Counted from the stretch's first letter, positions 1-7,399 are shown. The stretch: 64,000 nucleotides of DNA from Bacteroidia bacterium (GCA_030428865.1 JAUIEK010000005.1:1-64000), one strand, 5' to 3'. The notes: a model not told the origin generated them from the letters alone. Program-made: numbers and translations.

Positions 1-127
1 ATCGAAGTTGGGTTGCCTTAAATTAACATATCCTGATTATAATACTGAACTTAAAATAGTTCATCGAAAGGATATACTGACCTCAAAAAATACGACTGAA
101 AAAGCATATAGCAATCAGGTCTTTGGT
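1..127 (+). repeat. Left copy of a 127-bp perfect direct repeat (RHS leader)
   Basis: Bases 1-127 are identical to 7422-7548 by direct reading, after which the two sequences diverge abruptly. The repeat codes for the first 40 residues of RHS tips 1 and 2 and stops exactly after the codon for Gly40 in 'QVFG'. The copies are 7,421 bp apart and in the same reading frame relative to their tips. The right copy sits next to a tyrosine recombinase gene, as attachment sites often do. The window begins at the repeat, so it may extend further left. Confidence 0.9.
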
Positions 128-994
128 CTTGAACATAAAGGATACAATAACGTAGTAAGAGGCACAGAAAATAACTATCAAACGTACAATGGTAAAGAAC
201 ATGTACAAGAACTCGGATTAAACTGGCATGACTTCGGCGCAAGGAATTATGATGCTTCTTTAGGAAGATGGTTTAGTACTGATCCGCTAACAGAGGAAAT
301 GTCTTCTTGGTCGCCATATAATTATGCGTTTAATAATCCTATCTATTTTGTTGACCCTGATGGAATGGCGCCAGTTGGAAATCCAATACTTAAAAAGATT
401 CTTAAACAAATAAAAAATGCTCTTAGTACGATTGGACGAAGAGGACATCAAACAAAGTTAAAATCTTTAGTGAATGACCCAAGGATTGGTAGAGCAGATA
501 AAGGTTGGATAAAACAGGAAAAAAATAGAATTAAAAGAGGTCAAACCACCTATGTTAGAAACCCACCAGGAAAAGCTTTAGCTCATGAAAGAGGTCGTGA
601 AGCTGCTAAAGGATATGATTACAAGTATTCTAATTTGCAAGATGAAGGACTTCATAAACTCCAACACAAGCACGATAAAAATGGAAAGCTGAATAAAGAA
701 AGACCTGTGATTGAAACTGCTACAATTGGTGTTGCTACAGTTGCCTCTACTTCTGGCACAGAATATGGCAGTATGGAAACAGCAAATAACGATACGACAG
801 AAGCTACAGCGAAAAAAGCTATAAGTTTTGGTTCTAAAATGACTGATTTTGTTGAAAACTTTGGTACTAAAATATTTGGAAACAATCAGTTTGGTAGAAC
901 GTTGAACGAGCTTAATATTTTAAACATAGGACTGTCAGATATATTCAAGAGTGCAGACAAAACACTAAATAAAAAAGAGGAAGAAAAGAAATAA
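8..994 (+). CDS. RHS-core orphan/tip 1 with a Ntox8-like C-terminal toxin
   Basis: Carries the conserved end of an RHS core (about residues 41-120, with 'GLNWHDFGARNYD', 'GRWFSTDPL' and the terminal 'DPDG') followed by a variable tip (121-328). The tip has 'RNPPGKALAH', 'RGREAAKG' and 'LHKLQHKHD' (about 184-223), which I recognise as similar to polymorphic toxin type 8 (Ntox8, a predicted RNase). Residues 1-40 are encoded by the 127-bp repeat. A TTG at 8 can serve as start, but the frame is open to the window edge, so this may instead be the 3' end of a full-length rhs gene. A DUF2750 gene follows 9 bp downstream as likely immunity. The toxin assignment is from memory of the family pattern. 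Confidence 0.75.
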   Translation: MGCLKLTYPDYNTELKIVHRKDILTSKNTTEKAYSNQVFGLEHKGYNNVVRGTENNYQTYNGKEHVQELGLNWHDFGARNYDASLGRWFSTDPLTEEMSSWSPYNYAFNNPIYFVDPDGMAPVGNPILKKILKQIKNALSTIGRRGHQTKLKSLVNDPRIGRADKGWIKQEKNRIKRGQTTYVRNPPGKALAHERGREAAKGYDYKYSNLQDEGLHKLQHKHDKNGKLNKERPVIETATIGVATVASTSGTEYGSMETANNDTTEATAKKAISFGSKMTDFVENFGTKIFGNNQFGRTLNELNILNIGLSDIFKSADKTLNKKEEEKK

Positions 995-1003
995 CATAAT
1001 AAA

Positions 1004-1393
1004 ATGAATTTAAATACAAAAGAGATAGAGAGTGTTTCAAGGCTAGCACCTTTTGAAAGGTATAAATATTTTATTAAGAGAGTAGTCGGTTTTGGGTTTT
1101 TATGGACAATAAAAGATAAAAATAACGACTTAGCACTTTTATCTATAGGAGATAATATTTTAGTTTCATTATGGTCAGCAGAACCATTCATTAAGAGTAA
1201 TTTAGAAGGCGATTGGCAGGAGTTCGTCCCTTATAAAATAGATTTGGATGAGTTTGTAGATACATATTTACCTCTTATTTTGAAAGAGGAGTATCTTATA
1301 AATATTTTTCCTTTAAATAAAAAGGCTGGTTTTGTTGTTGATGTAGAAGAGTTTTCAAGAGACTTGAATATGGAATTAGACAATTATCGATAA
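1004..1393 (+). CDS. DUF2750 family protein, likely immunity to tip 1
   Basis: 129 residues. The layout matches DUF2750: 'RYKYFIKRVV' near the start, a 'LLSIGDN..LVSLW' strand, acidic 'WQEFVPYKIDLDEF', and a C-terminal 'FSRDLNMELDNY'. It is a small soluble cytoplasmic protein. It starts 9 bp after the RHS tip 1 stop, as immunity genes do, so I infer it neutralises that tip. DUF2750 proteins are found in such neighbourhoods, but the specific pairing is inferred. Confidence 0.7.
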   Translation: MNLNTKEIESVSRLAPFERYKYFIKRVVGFGFLWTIKDKNNDLALLSIGDNILVSLWSAEPFIKSNLEGDWQEFVPYKIDLDEFVDTYLPLILKEEYLINIFPLNKKAGFVVDVEEFSRDLNMELDNYR

Positions 1394-1509
1394 ATAAGAT
1401 AATGGTACAGATTAATTGATGATGAACTTTAACTAACAAACTAAAACTACTCAAAAGCGGTTTTTTATAAAATCCAAAAACTTATCAACACTTATTTACT
1501 ACTGAAAAC

Positions 1510-1547
1510 ACCCCCATTTTCTGCGACCTGCTAGGGTGGTTTTGGGG
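1510..1547 (+). repeat. Left arm of a 38-bp perfect inverted repeat
   Basis: The reverse complement of this 38-mer occurs without mismatch at 3630-3667. It is C-rich at one end and G-rich at the other and is itself a weak quasi-palindrome around 'CCTGCTAGG'. The two arms bracket about 2.1 kb with the SLOG gene, the small ORF, the hairpin repeats and the DUF6261 gene. It lies 116 bp after the tip 1 immunity gene. The intergenic stretch 1394-1908 otherwise holds only this arm and the hairpin at 1779-1851. Confidence 0.9.
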
Positions 1548-1778
1548 TGCAAGCTTGCCTAGATTAAAGTCTTTGAAGCAATCGATTTTTATGGTACTGC
1601 GAGCCTAATCAGTATATGCGCCTTTTACATCTAGTAGTACAAGGATTATTGGTTTGTTATTGCCGTTTGATTGGTTATATGTAGGGTTACTAAAACGAGC
1701 CTGTTACTACGCTATACCAAGCTGTGCCATTATATAGGTATTAAAATTCTGCCGCAATAGTAGCCCCAAGCTTTTTAC

Positions 1779-1851
1779 AGCAAGGTCAAGGACAAGTTAG
1801 CCACAGTTTTTTGTAAGCGAAGCCGTAAAAAAACGGTAGCTAAACCTTGCT
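1779..1851 (+). promoter_or_regulatory. Long nested hairpin upstream of the SLOG gene
   Basis: Three nested complementary pairs are visible: AGCAAGGT (1779-1786) with ACCTTGCT (1844-1851), TTAGC (1797-1801) with GCTAA (1839-1843), and GTTTTTT (1806-1812) with AAAAAAC (1828-1834). Together they form one extended imperfect stem ending 57 bp before the SLOG start codon. It could be a structured 5' leader, a recombinase or replication site, or a transfer-origin-like hairpin. Its function is unknown. Confidence 0.55.
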
Positions 1852-1908
1852 TTTAAAAAGTCGTTTTTGGGTCTGTATGGGGCATCATAATTTTTAATAT
1901 CTATTATT

Positions 1909-2271
1909 ATGTCACATTCTGTTTTTTATTTAGTAGTATCAGGCTCTCGCCATTTTAGCAATCCTTCATTATTAGCCAGCCACTTGTCGGCGGCACTTCA
2001 AAAGCAGCCAGGTCTTGTACTGGTCTGTGGCAACGGCAAGGGCTGTGATACACTGGTTAGGCAGTGGGCAGCAAGCAATAAAGTGCCTTTGTTAGTTGCT
2101 CCTGCACATTGGTCTAGTTTAGGCAAGGCAGCAGGCCCAGTCCGCAACCAGTTTATGCTCTCTATGGCACAGGGCGTTTTAGCGTTTCCATTGGCAGGTA
2201 GCAAGGGCACAACACATGTTATCCGCAGTGCACAGCAGTTAGGGCTTCCACTTCGTGTGGTAGCAGCCTAG
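1909..2271 (+). CDS. SLOG/DUF2493-like Rossmann-fold protein
   Basis: 120 residues. An N-terminal 'YLVVSGSRHF' strand and glycine turn, a 'LVLVCGNGKGCDTLV' motif (about 38-52), and 'KAAGPVRNQFML' (about 73-84) match the DUF2493/YpsA-type SLOG fold. That fold is predicted to bind nucleotides or nucleotide sugars and is common in phages and other mobile elements. No signal peptide or membrane segment is visible. A hairpin terminator follows directly. In this setting it may act in element maintenance or as a nucleotide-sensing defence component; the role is unproven. Confidence 0.75.
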   Translation: MSHSVFYLVVSGSRHFSNPSLLASHLSAALQKQPGLVLVCGNGKGCDTLVRQWAASNKVPLLVAPAHWSSLGKAAGPVRNQFMLSMAQGVLAFPLAGSKGTTHVIRSAQQLGLPLRVVAA

Positions 2272-2276
2272 CACTT

Positions 2277-2299
2277 AGGGGCTGTTAGCCCCTTTTTTT
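2277..2299 (+). terminator. Rho-independent terminator after the SLOG gene
   Basis: A perfect 7-bp stem AGGGGCT/AGCCCCT with loop GTT (2277-2293) is followed by a run of six to seven T. It begins 5 bp after the SLOG stop codon, making that gene a separate transcript from the downstream DUF6261 gene. Confidence 0.85.
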
Positions 2300-2342
2300 C
2301 TTAGACTTGCTGATTACCATTTTTACTATTTATCTTCGTGCT

Positions 2343-2483
2343 ATGAAACGAAAAAAATTGCCGACTTGGTTAAGATACATCAGGTATCTATTTAACTGTT
2401 TGTGGTATCATGTGCTTTTTCCTGTGGGTGTTGAACGAGATGCGTTCTCTAAAGCGTTTTTCCATAAGAATAAACACGATTAA
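2343..2483 (+). CDS. Small 46-residue basic ORF of the mobile element
   Basis: An ATG at 2343 opens a 46-codon frame ending in TAA at 2481-2483. It begins 'MKRKKLPTWLRYIRYL' and ends 'KAFFHKNKHD', with a hydrophobic, aromatic middle ('FNCLWYHVLFPVG') that could lie in a membrane. It is placed between the SLOG terminator and the hairpin repeats, with its own AT-rich upstream stretch. I do not recognise a family. It could be a small membrane peptide or a chance frame; comparison with related elements would decide. Confidence 0.4.
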   Translation: MKRKKLPTWLRYIRYLFNCLWYHVLFPVGVERDAFSKAFFHKNKHD

Positions 2484-2580
2484 AACAAGCGGGTTAAAAA
2501 TCATACTGCTAATACTGTAATTTATTGATTTTTATACTCAAGCAGTGTTCAAGGCGATTCTATGCCACGAGCAGAACCGT

Positions 2581-2763
2581 CCTGCACTGTGCAGCAAGCC
2601 TCTGTTACCACGACGGAGCTACGCCAAGGATGCAGGACGGTTTTGCTGCTCCTACAAAGTGTTCCTGCACGATGCAGGAAGCTTTTGCTGCTGCGTTGGA
2701 GCTACGCCAAGCATGCAGGGCGACTTTGTTGCTCCTACAAAATGATGCTGCACCATGCAGCAG
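2581..2763 (+). repeat. Tandem structured repeat, 83-nt period, covarying hairpins
   Basis: Two full 83-nt units (2581-2663 and 2664-2746) and a partial third carry hairpins centred at 2588, 2671 and 2754, exactly 83 nt apart. All share CTGCA-N3-TGCAG. The second extends to 8 bp (TTCCTGCA/TGCAGGAA) and the third to 7 bp (TGCTGCA/TGCAGCA), so outer pairs change together. A second stem GGAGC...GCTCC is conserved in both full units. The block is much richer in G+C than its surroundings. Short open frames in all three frames here are by-products of the repeat. The rest of 2484-2873 shows nothing else. Confidence 0.75.
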
Positions 2764-2873
2764 GGTTCTGTGGTTTGTAAGATGATCTGGCACAGTCCAC
2801 ATTGCTATATTTTAGAGGGTTATGTTAAAAAAACAAGTATATTTATCGAACAAAACCTTAAAACTATAAATTT

Positions 2874-3608
2874 ATGAATGCCCCCTATTTAAACCGCTAT
2901 CGGCACGGTGAGTTTTTGCAATACCTCAAAGATATATTACAACTCTTAGGTGAACAAGATATAGCTGCGTTGCAGCTAACCACACAACACGATGCGTTGC
3001 AGCCACAAGTAGCTGCCATAGATGCCGCCTTTAAACAAAGTCAAGGTAGCGAGATTACACAAGAACTGATTACCTTAGACGAACAGCGAGATAACGCACT
3101 AACAGGATTGCGTGCTGTAATCAATGGTTATCAGTACCACTTTGAACAAGCTACAAGTAATGCAGCCAAAGCCTTATTGAACAATATTGACAATCATGGG
3201 AACAACATCCAACGCCTAAGCTATCAAGAACAAACCGCAGTATTAAACAGTATCATTGCTGATTGGGAGGGACAAACCGAGTTAACAGCAGCCGTAACCG
3301 CATTAAATTTAACAACGTGGCTCGATTACTTAAAAACCACCAATAGCAGCTTCGCAACACGATATTTATCAAGGGTTGAAGAACAAGCCGCAAACGCTAC
3401 GGGCGATATCCCAGAGTTAAGAGAACAAGCAACAACGTCTTATCGTGCCTTAATTGCTCATATTAAAGCACACGCCACATTAGCAACAGCTCCACAGCAC
3501 AGCACGTTATTAGAACAGATTAGCGTACTGGCAGGGCAATATAATCAAGTCGTTGACAATCGTAGTGCAACTACAAACGACACCACACAATCAAGTGAAG
3601 TGCAATAA
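2874..3608 (+). CDS. DUF6261 family protein
   Basis: 244 residues, apparently all alpha-helical, soluble, without signal peptide. The pattern follows the Bacteroidota DUF6261 family: an N-terminal 'YLNRYRHGEFLQYLKDI', a central 'LDEQRDNALTGLRAVI', then 'DNHGNNIQRLSYQEQTA', 'LTTWLDYLKTTNSSF' and a final segment ending in 'LAGQYNQVVDNR'. Function is unknown in the family, which often occurs in or near mobile elements. The gene lies just inside the right arm of the 38-bp inverted repeat. The Ala/Gln/Thr-rich tail suggests a flexible end. Confidence 0.75.
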   Translation: MNAPYLNRYRHGEFLQYLKDILQLLGEQDIAALQLTTQHDALQPQVAAIDAAFKQSQGSEITQELITLDEQRDNALTGLRAVINGYQYHFEQATSNAAKALLNNIDNHGNNIQRLSYQEQTAVLNSIIADWEGQTELTAAVTALNLTTWLDYLKTTNSSFATRYLSRVEEQAANATGDIPELREQATTSYRALIAHIKAHATLATAPQHSTLLEQISVLAGQYNQVVDNRSATTNDTTQSSEVQ

Positions 3609-3629
3609 AAAACAGCAACAGAAAGATAC

Positions 3630-3667
3630 CCCCAAAACCACCCTAGCAGGTCGCAGAAAATGGGGGT
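3630..3667 (-). repeat. Right arm of the 38-bp perfect inverted repeat
   Basis: Exact reverse complement of 1510-1547. It begins 21 bp after the DUF6261 stop codon and lies 106 bp before the ATPase gene, so inversion between the arms would not break any gene. The arm could alternatively act as a hairpin terminator or protein-binding site, since its CCCC and GGGG ends can pair. Confidence 0.9.
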
Positions 3668-3750
3668 TTCTTTGCTAGAGTTATTAACATAGACTATTTA
3701 TCATCAGCGGTTTAGCCTATTGATTTTGTGATTTGTTATGCGCTATTTTG

Positions 3751-3774
3751 TAGCCTAACAAACGCATTAGGCTA
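3751..3774 (+). promoter_or_regulatory. Perfect 8-bp inverted repeat touching the ATPase start codon
   Basis: TAGCCTAA (3751-3758) and TTAGGCTA (3767-3774) are perfectly complementary around an 8-nt spacer, and the last base is the A of the ATPase ATG. A further TAGCCTA half-site occurs about 40 bp upstream. The arrangement suggests an operator for a dimeric regulator or a hairpin that hides the start codon; autoregulation by the element's own proteins is plausible but unproven. Confidence 0.5.
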
Positions 3775-5375
3775 TGGCAAAACTCATTATTCACAACGCT
3801 AATTTTATCACGTGTAAGGCAGTGCTTTTTACGATTGATATTCTAGGTGGCGTTGATTTATCACAGGTGGAACGGATGATTTGCACGCTTCGCATCAGTT
3901 ATAAAAACTATCCGCCGCACCGCAGTACACTTGATTTATATAACGATAGGCAAAGTGATAAGTTAATACGAAGCTTGTGCGATAAATGGGAACTTAAATT
4001 AGTGGATGTTTCCAAGACCTTACACGAACTAACCTTACAGCTTGAAGATTACCGACTGGAACAGCTAAAATTTAAAGGCAAGCATCAACGTCCAGTGTTT
4101 GAACCAAGCCAAGCCGACCAAAAAGAAGCGATTAAAACACTAAAAAGCAAGTCGCTACTTAAACAACTGGTTACAAAACTGAACACAACGGGCATCATTG
4201 GCGAAGATGATAACGCTACCATACTATTTTTAGCATTGGCATCGCATAAGTTCAGCAATCCATTTTCTGTATTGTGTTTAGCAAAAAGTGGTATCGGCAA
4301 AAGCTACGTCTTACAGAAGCTAGCCGACTGTATGCCGCAAGGGGCTTACAGCTTCCACACGCGTATTAGTTCCAACGCTCTATATTATTTTGATAGCAGC
4401 AACATACAAAACAAGGCGTTACTAATTGAAGATTTAGAATGGACAATGCAAATGCTTACACCTTTAGCTACGCTGCAATCACAAGGCAAGTTAATCCACA
4501 CGCGAACCACCAAAAATAAGGACGGCATGTTACACAGTACCACTTTTGAAGTAATAGGCAAGCTGTGCCTTATTGCTTGTGCGTATTCTGATAAGAACCT
4601 AGAAAGTTTATCGCTTCCGTTCTTGATGATACACCTGAACCATAGTGCAGCACAAGACCGTGCCATCATGAACTATCAACGAGCCGTATCTGCTGGACTG
4701 GTAGAGCTACATACGATTCAAAAAGCACAGCACGAACTTAAATGTATTGTTGCTTCATTAGAGAACATCAGTATTATAAATCCGTATGCAACCCTTATTG
4801 AACTGCCTGCCGATGTGGCGCATCCTCGTAAAAGCCTGCAACTCTTATTAAACTTCATTGAGGTTATTACTTACTTCTTCCAGTGGCAGCGCCACAGGCA
4901 AGTAAATAAAGATACTGGCGAGATTTATATAACCACCACGCCCGAAGATATTGCACTAGCCTTTAGACTTTTAAAAAACAGTTTGCTACGCAGGGCAGAT
5001 GAGTTAAGCACGACCACAAGAGGTTTTTATCATTGGCTTACAGACTATTTAAGTCAAGCAAAGACCAATCAATTTACAGCCTTAGATATAAGAAAGGTAC
5101 GAAGTGTCCATCCTAGAACCTTAAACAGGTATTTACAAGAACTAAAATTGTACAGCTACATTAAGGTAACAGGCGGCAATAAACATCGTGGCGGCTATAT
5201 CTACAAACTTACAGAACTGGGCAACCAAACAGACGTACAAAACCGTATTGAACAAGCATTACAAAACAATTTAGAACAGATACAACAAGCCTATCAAAAA
5301 CAGCAAGAACATACTGATAATACCAAAAGTCAACTTAGTCGGTCAGTTAGCCAAAAGGCGGTGTCCAACTCTTAA
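3774..5375 (+). CDS. P-loop (AAA+-like) ATPase with C-terminal winged helix
   Basis: 533 residues. A Walker A-like 'AKSGIGKSY' lies at about 170-178 and a Walker B-like 'ALLIEDLEW' at about 215-223. The C-terminal part (about 430-490, 'RTLNRYLQELKLYSYI') looks like a winged-helix DNA-binding domain. The N-terminal 110 residues are unrecognised and are followed by a charged linker. It is probably a helicase loader, replication initiator or recombination ATPase of the element, given two recombinases right downstream. No toprim or CHC2 zinc finger is visible, so it is not a complete primase. The exact family is uncertain. Confidence 0.6.
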   Translation: MAKLIIHNANFITCKAVLFTIDILGGVDLSQVERMICTLRISYKNYPPHRSTLDLYNDRQSDKLIRSLCDKWELKLVDVSKTLHELTLQLEDYRLEQLKFKGKHQRPVFEPSQADQKEAIKTLKSKSLLKQLVTKLNTTGIIGEDDNATILFLALASHKFSNPFSVLCLAKSGIGKSYVLQKLADCMPQGAYSFHTRISSNALYYFDSSNIQNKALLIEDLEWTMQMLTPLATLQSQGKLIHTRTTKNKDGMLHSTTFEVIGKLCLIACAYSDKNLESLSLPFLMIHLNHSAAQDRAIMNYQRAVSAGLVELHTIQKAQHELKCIVASLENISIINPYATLIELPADVAHPRKSLQLLLNFIEVITYFFQWQRHRQVNKDTGEIYITTTPEDIALAFRLLKNSLLRRADELSTTTRGFYHWLTDYLSQAKTNQFTALDIRKVRSVHPRTLNRYLQELKLYSYIKVTGGNKHRGGYIYKLTELGNQTDVQNRIEQALQNNLEQIQQAYQKQQEHTDNTKSQLSRSVSQKAVSNS

Positions 5376-5448
5376 TCGCTTTGCCTGCGGGTGCTAACCA
5401 CTAGGACGACACCAAAAGTCAAGAAGCTCGATACCTAAATGATAAACT

Positions 5449-6414
5449 ATGAATACTAAAATGCCTGCCGAGGCTCTCGGCTTTACACAATATCTACAGT
5501 CCAAAAAACATAGTAACAACACACAAAAACGATATACCGATAGTGTCAATGATTTTTTAAAGTGGTTCAAAAAAGACCCTATTAATGCTCGTAAAAAAGA
5601 TGTGCTTGGGTATTTATCCTACCTAAAAAAGAAGCGTAACCAAAGTAATAGTAGCCGCAAAGGACATTTAACAGGATTAAAACACTACTTTACTTTTTTA
5701 CAGGATGCTGATCTAATGGCTTCTAATCCGACCAACTTTATAAACATACGAGGCGCACGCAAAAAAATACTGTACAACATTTACAGCTTTACAGAACTAG
5801 AGGAACTTAACGACAACTTTTATCACTACTATATTAATAATGTAGGGTATAACAAGTATGTTAGCCAGCACGACCGCAAGCGTTCGCAGCTATGCAGACA
5901 GCGTAATTACACCATGCTTGGGGTGCTGCTCTTTCAAGGTATAGCAACTACCGAACTCAAAACAATAACACTTGATAATTTAGACCTAAACAAAGCTACG
6001 CTAACTATAAAAGGACGTAAAAGAAGTAATGGCAGAACCTTACCATTAAACGCAGCGCAAATGGGTACATTAATTAACTACACACAACAAATAAGACCAC
6101 AATTAGTAGCACTATATGGCAAAGAAAGCGACCAACTTTTTTTATCGCAGCCACTCTCTGGTCAGCAAAAAAGCCACGATGATGCAATGCGAGGCATGCT
6201 GCAATATCTTATGGCACAAGTCAAGCACATAGACCCCAAATTTGTAAACTTCAAGCAAATACGAGCATCGCTCATCACGCATTGGATAAAAAACGAGGGC
6301 TTACGCAAAGCACAATACTTGGCAGGACATCGGTATATATCCAGTACAGAAAGCTACAAGGTTAACGACCTTGAAAGTTTAACCGATGATATTGCTAAAC
6401 ATCATCCGTTTTGA
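5449..6414 (+). CDS. Tyrosine recombinase with degenerate active site
   Basis: 321 residues. An N-terminal SAM-like core-binding domain (about 10-105) is followed by a catalytic domain (about 112-310). By alignment with the next gene, the first catalytic Arg is Ala166 ('GIATTEL' where families have 'GLRxSEL'). In box II the His is Lys269 and the second His is Ala273, while Arg272, His294 and Tyr303 remain. It may therefore be an inactive or architectural partner. The next recombinase starts 36 bp downstream. A hairpin covers the stop codon. Confidence 0.8.
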   Translation: MNTKMPAEALGFTQYLQSKKHSNNTQKRYTDSVNDFLKWFKKDPINARKKDVLGYLSYLKKKRNQSNSSRKGHLTGLKHYFTFLQDADLMASNPTNFINIRGARKKILYNIYSFTELEELNDNFYHYYINNVGYNKYVSQHDRKRSQLCRQRNYTMLGVLLFQGIATTELKTITLDNLDLNKATLTIKGRKRSNGRTLPLNAAQMGTLINYTQQIRPQLVALYGKESDQLFLSQPLSGQQKSHDDAMRGMLQYLMAQVKHIDPKFVNFKQIRASLITHWIKNEGLRKAQYLAGHRYISSTESYKVNDLESLTDDIAKHHPF

Positions 6415-6427
6415 GTCGAGAGACTCA
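6412..6427 (+). other. Small hairpin over the first recombinase stop codon
   Basis: TGAGTC and GACTCA form a perfect 6-bp stem around a GAGA loop; the TGA is the stop codon of the upstream recombinase. It may tune the translation ratio of the two recombinases, or may be chance. Confidence 0.35.
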
Positions 6428-6450
6428 ACGTTCAATTAAAACAATTAAAG

Positions 6451-7356
6451 ATGAGTGCTAATTTTACAGTCATAAACCAAGCCTACAAAGACTGGTTAGA
6501 TACGTTGGGCTTCTCGCATGCTATCGTTTACGATTTTAACTTTAGAGCAAGAGATTTTTTTAACTGGCTATCGCTACAAGGCATCGCTCATATTAACAGC
6601 ATTACCAATAAGCATATTAGTACCTATTTTGATTACTTACAAACTCGCCCCAATAAGCGGCGGCAAGGAGGATTAAGTATCGCTTATCTAAACAAAACCT
6701 TTACAGCTATCGACAAGCTGCTAGAGTTCCTGCACCAAATGGAACTGCATACAGCACCATTGCCAACTAACTATCGCATTGAACAGGACAAGCAATTACG
6801 AGTAGAGAATATACAGCCCTTTACACAACAAGAAATAAAATTATTACAAGCGCACATCCCTAAAATCTATCCGAACTATCATTTTGAGAAGCGAGAGCGC
6901 AAGCACGAGCAGTTAAAACTTGTTTTTGCGCTCTTTTATGGCTGTGGCATCCGCAGAACCGAAGGAATGAAGTTAGAAGTAACCGACCTTAATTTTGACA
7001 GGCGCAGCCTGTTTATTAAGCAAGGAAAAAACTACAAAGATCGTATTATACCAATGAGCGCAGGCGTGTACAAAGTACTGGAACAGTACGTTTACAACTT
7101 TAGGAACTTCCAAAAAGTGGAGCATAAAAGACTGTTTATACACAGTGAATGTTCATTGGCTAACAGCTTAAAGGACTTACAAAGAATAACCCAAAACAAA
7201 GCGATACAAGGTAAAAAGTTAGCGTTCCATATCTTGCGCCATAGCATCGCAACACATCTTTTGCAAAATGGGGTAAGCATCGAAAATATTGCACAGTTCT
7301 TAGGACATAGCAGCTTAGAAAGCACACAGATTTATACACACATCGTTAACCGATAA
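6451..7356 (+). CDS. Tyrosine recombinase/integrase, intact active site
   Basis: 301 residues of XerC/D-like architecture. The N-terminal core-binding domain spans about 5-105 and the catalytic domain about 125-300. All signature residues are present: Arg168 ('GCGIRRTEG'), Lys193, His260/Arg263/His264 ('HILRHS'), His286 ('LGHSS') and nucleophile Tyr295 ('IYTH'). It should cut and rejoin DNA through a 3'-phosphotyrosine, perhaps as a heterotetramer with the degenerate paralogue upstream. It is the last gene before the right direct repeat (65 bp away), the usual place of an integrase beside its attachment site. Confidence 0.9.
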   Translation: MSANFTVINQAYKDWLDTLGFSHAIVYDFNFRARDFFNWLSLQGIAHINSITNKHISTYFDYLQTRPNKRRQGGLSIAYLNKTFTAIDKLLEFLHQMELHTAPLPTNYRIEQDKQLRVENIQPFTQQEIKLLQAHIPKIYPNYHFEKRERKHEQLKLVFALFYGCGIRRTEGMKLEVTDLNFDRRSLFIKQGKNYKDRIIPMSAGVYKVLEQYVYNFRNFQKVEHKRLFIHSECSLANSLKDLQRITQNKAIQGKKLAFHILRHSIATHLLQNGVSIENIAQFLGHSSLESTQIYTHIVNR

Positions 7357-7399
7357 CCAAACTTACTACGTTTTTATAAGGATAATTAGGCTATTTTTT

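Noticed and set aside
2581-2763. Integron attC-like array
   Set aside because: The units have hairpins but lack the GTTRRRY/RYYYAAC ends, and no gene cassettes lie between them.
2525-2802. Several overlapping open frames on both strands of the hairpin array
   Set aside because: They arise because the 83-nt repeat (83 leaves remainder 2 on division by 3) shifts frame from unit to unit and lacks stops; the frames read the same repeat in different phases and have no start context.
1510-3667. C4A4C2 stretch in the inverted repeat resembles a ciliate telomere repeat
   Set aside because: It occurs once per arm, is not tandem, and the surrounding 38-bp perfect palindromic pair explains it better.
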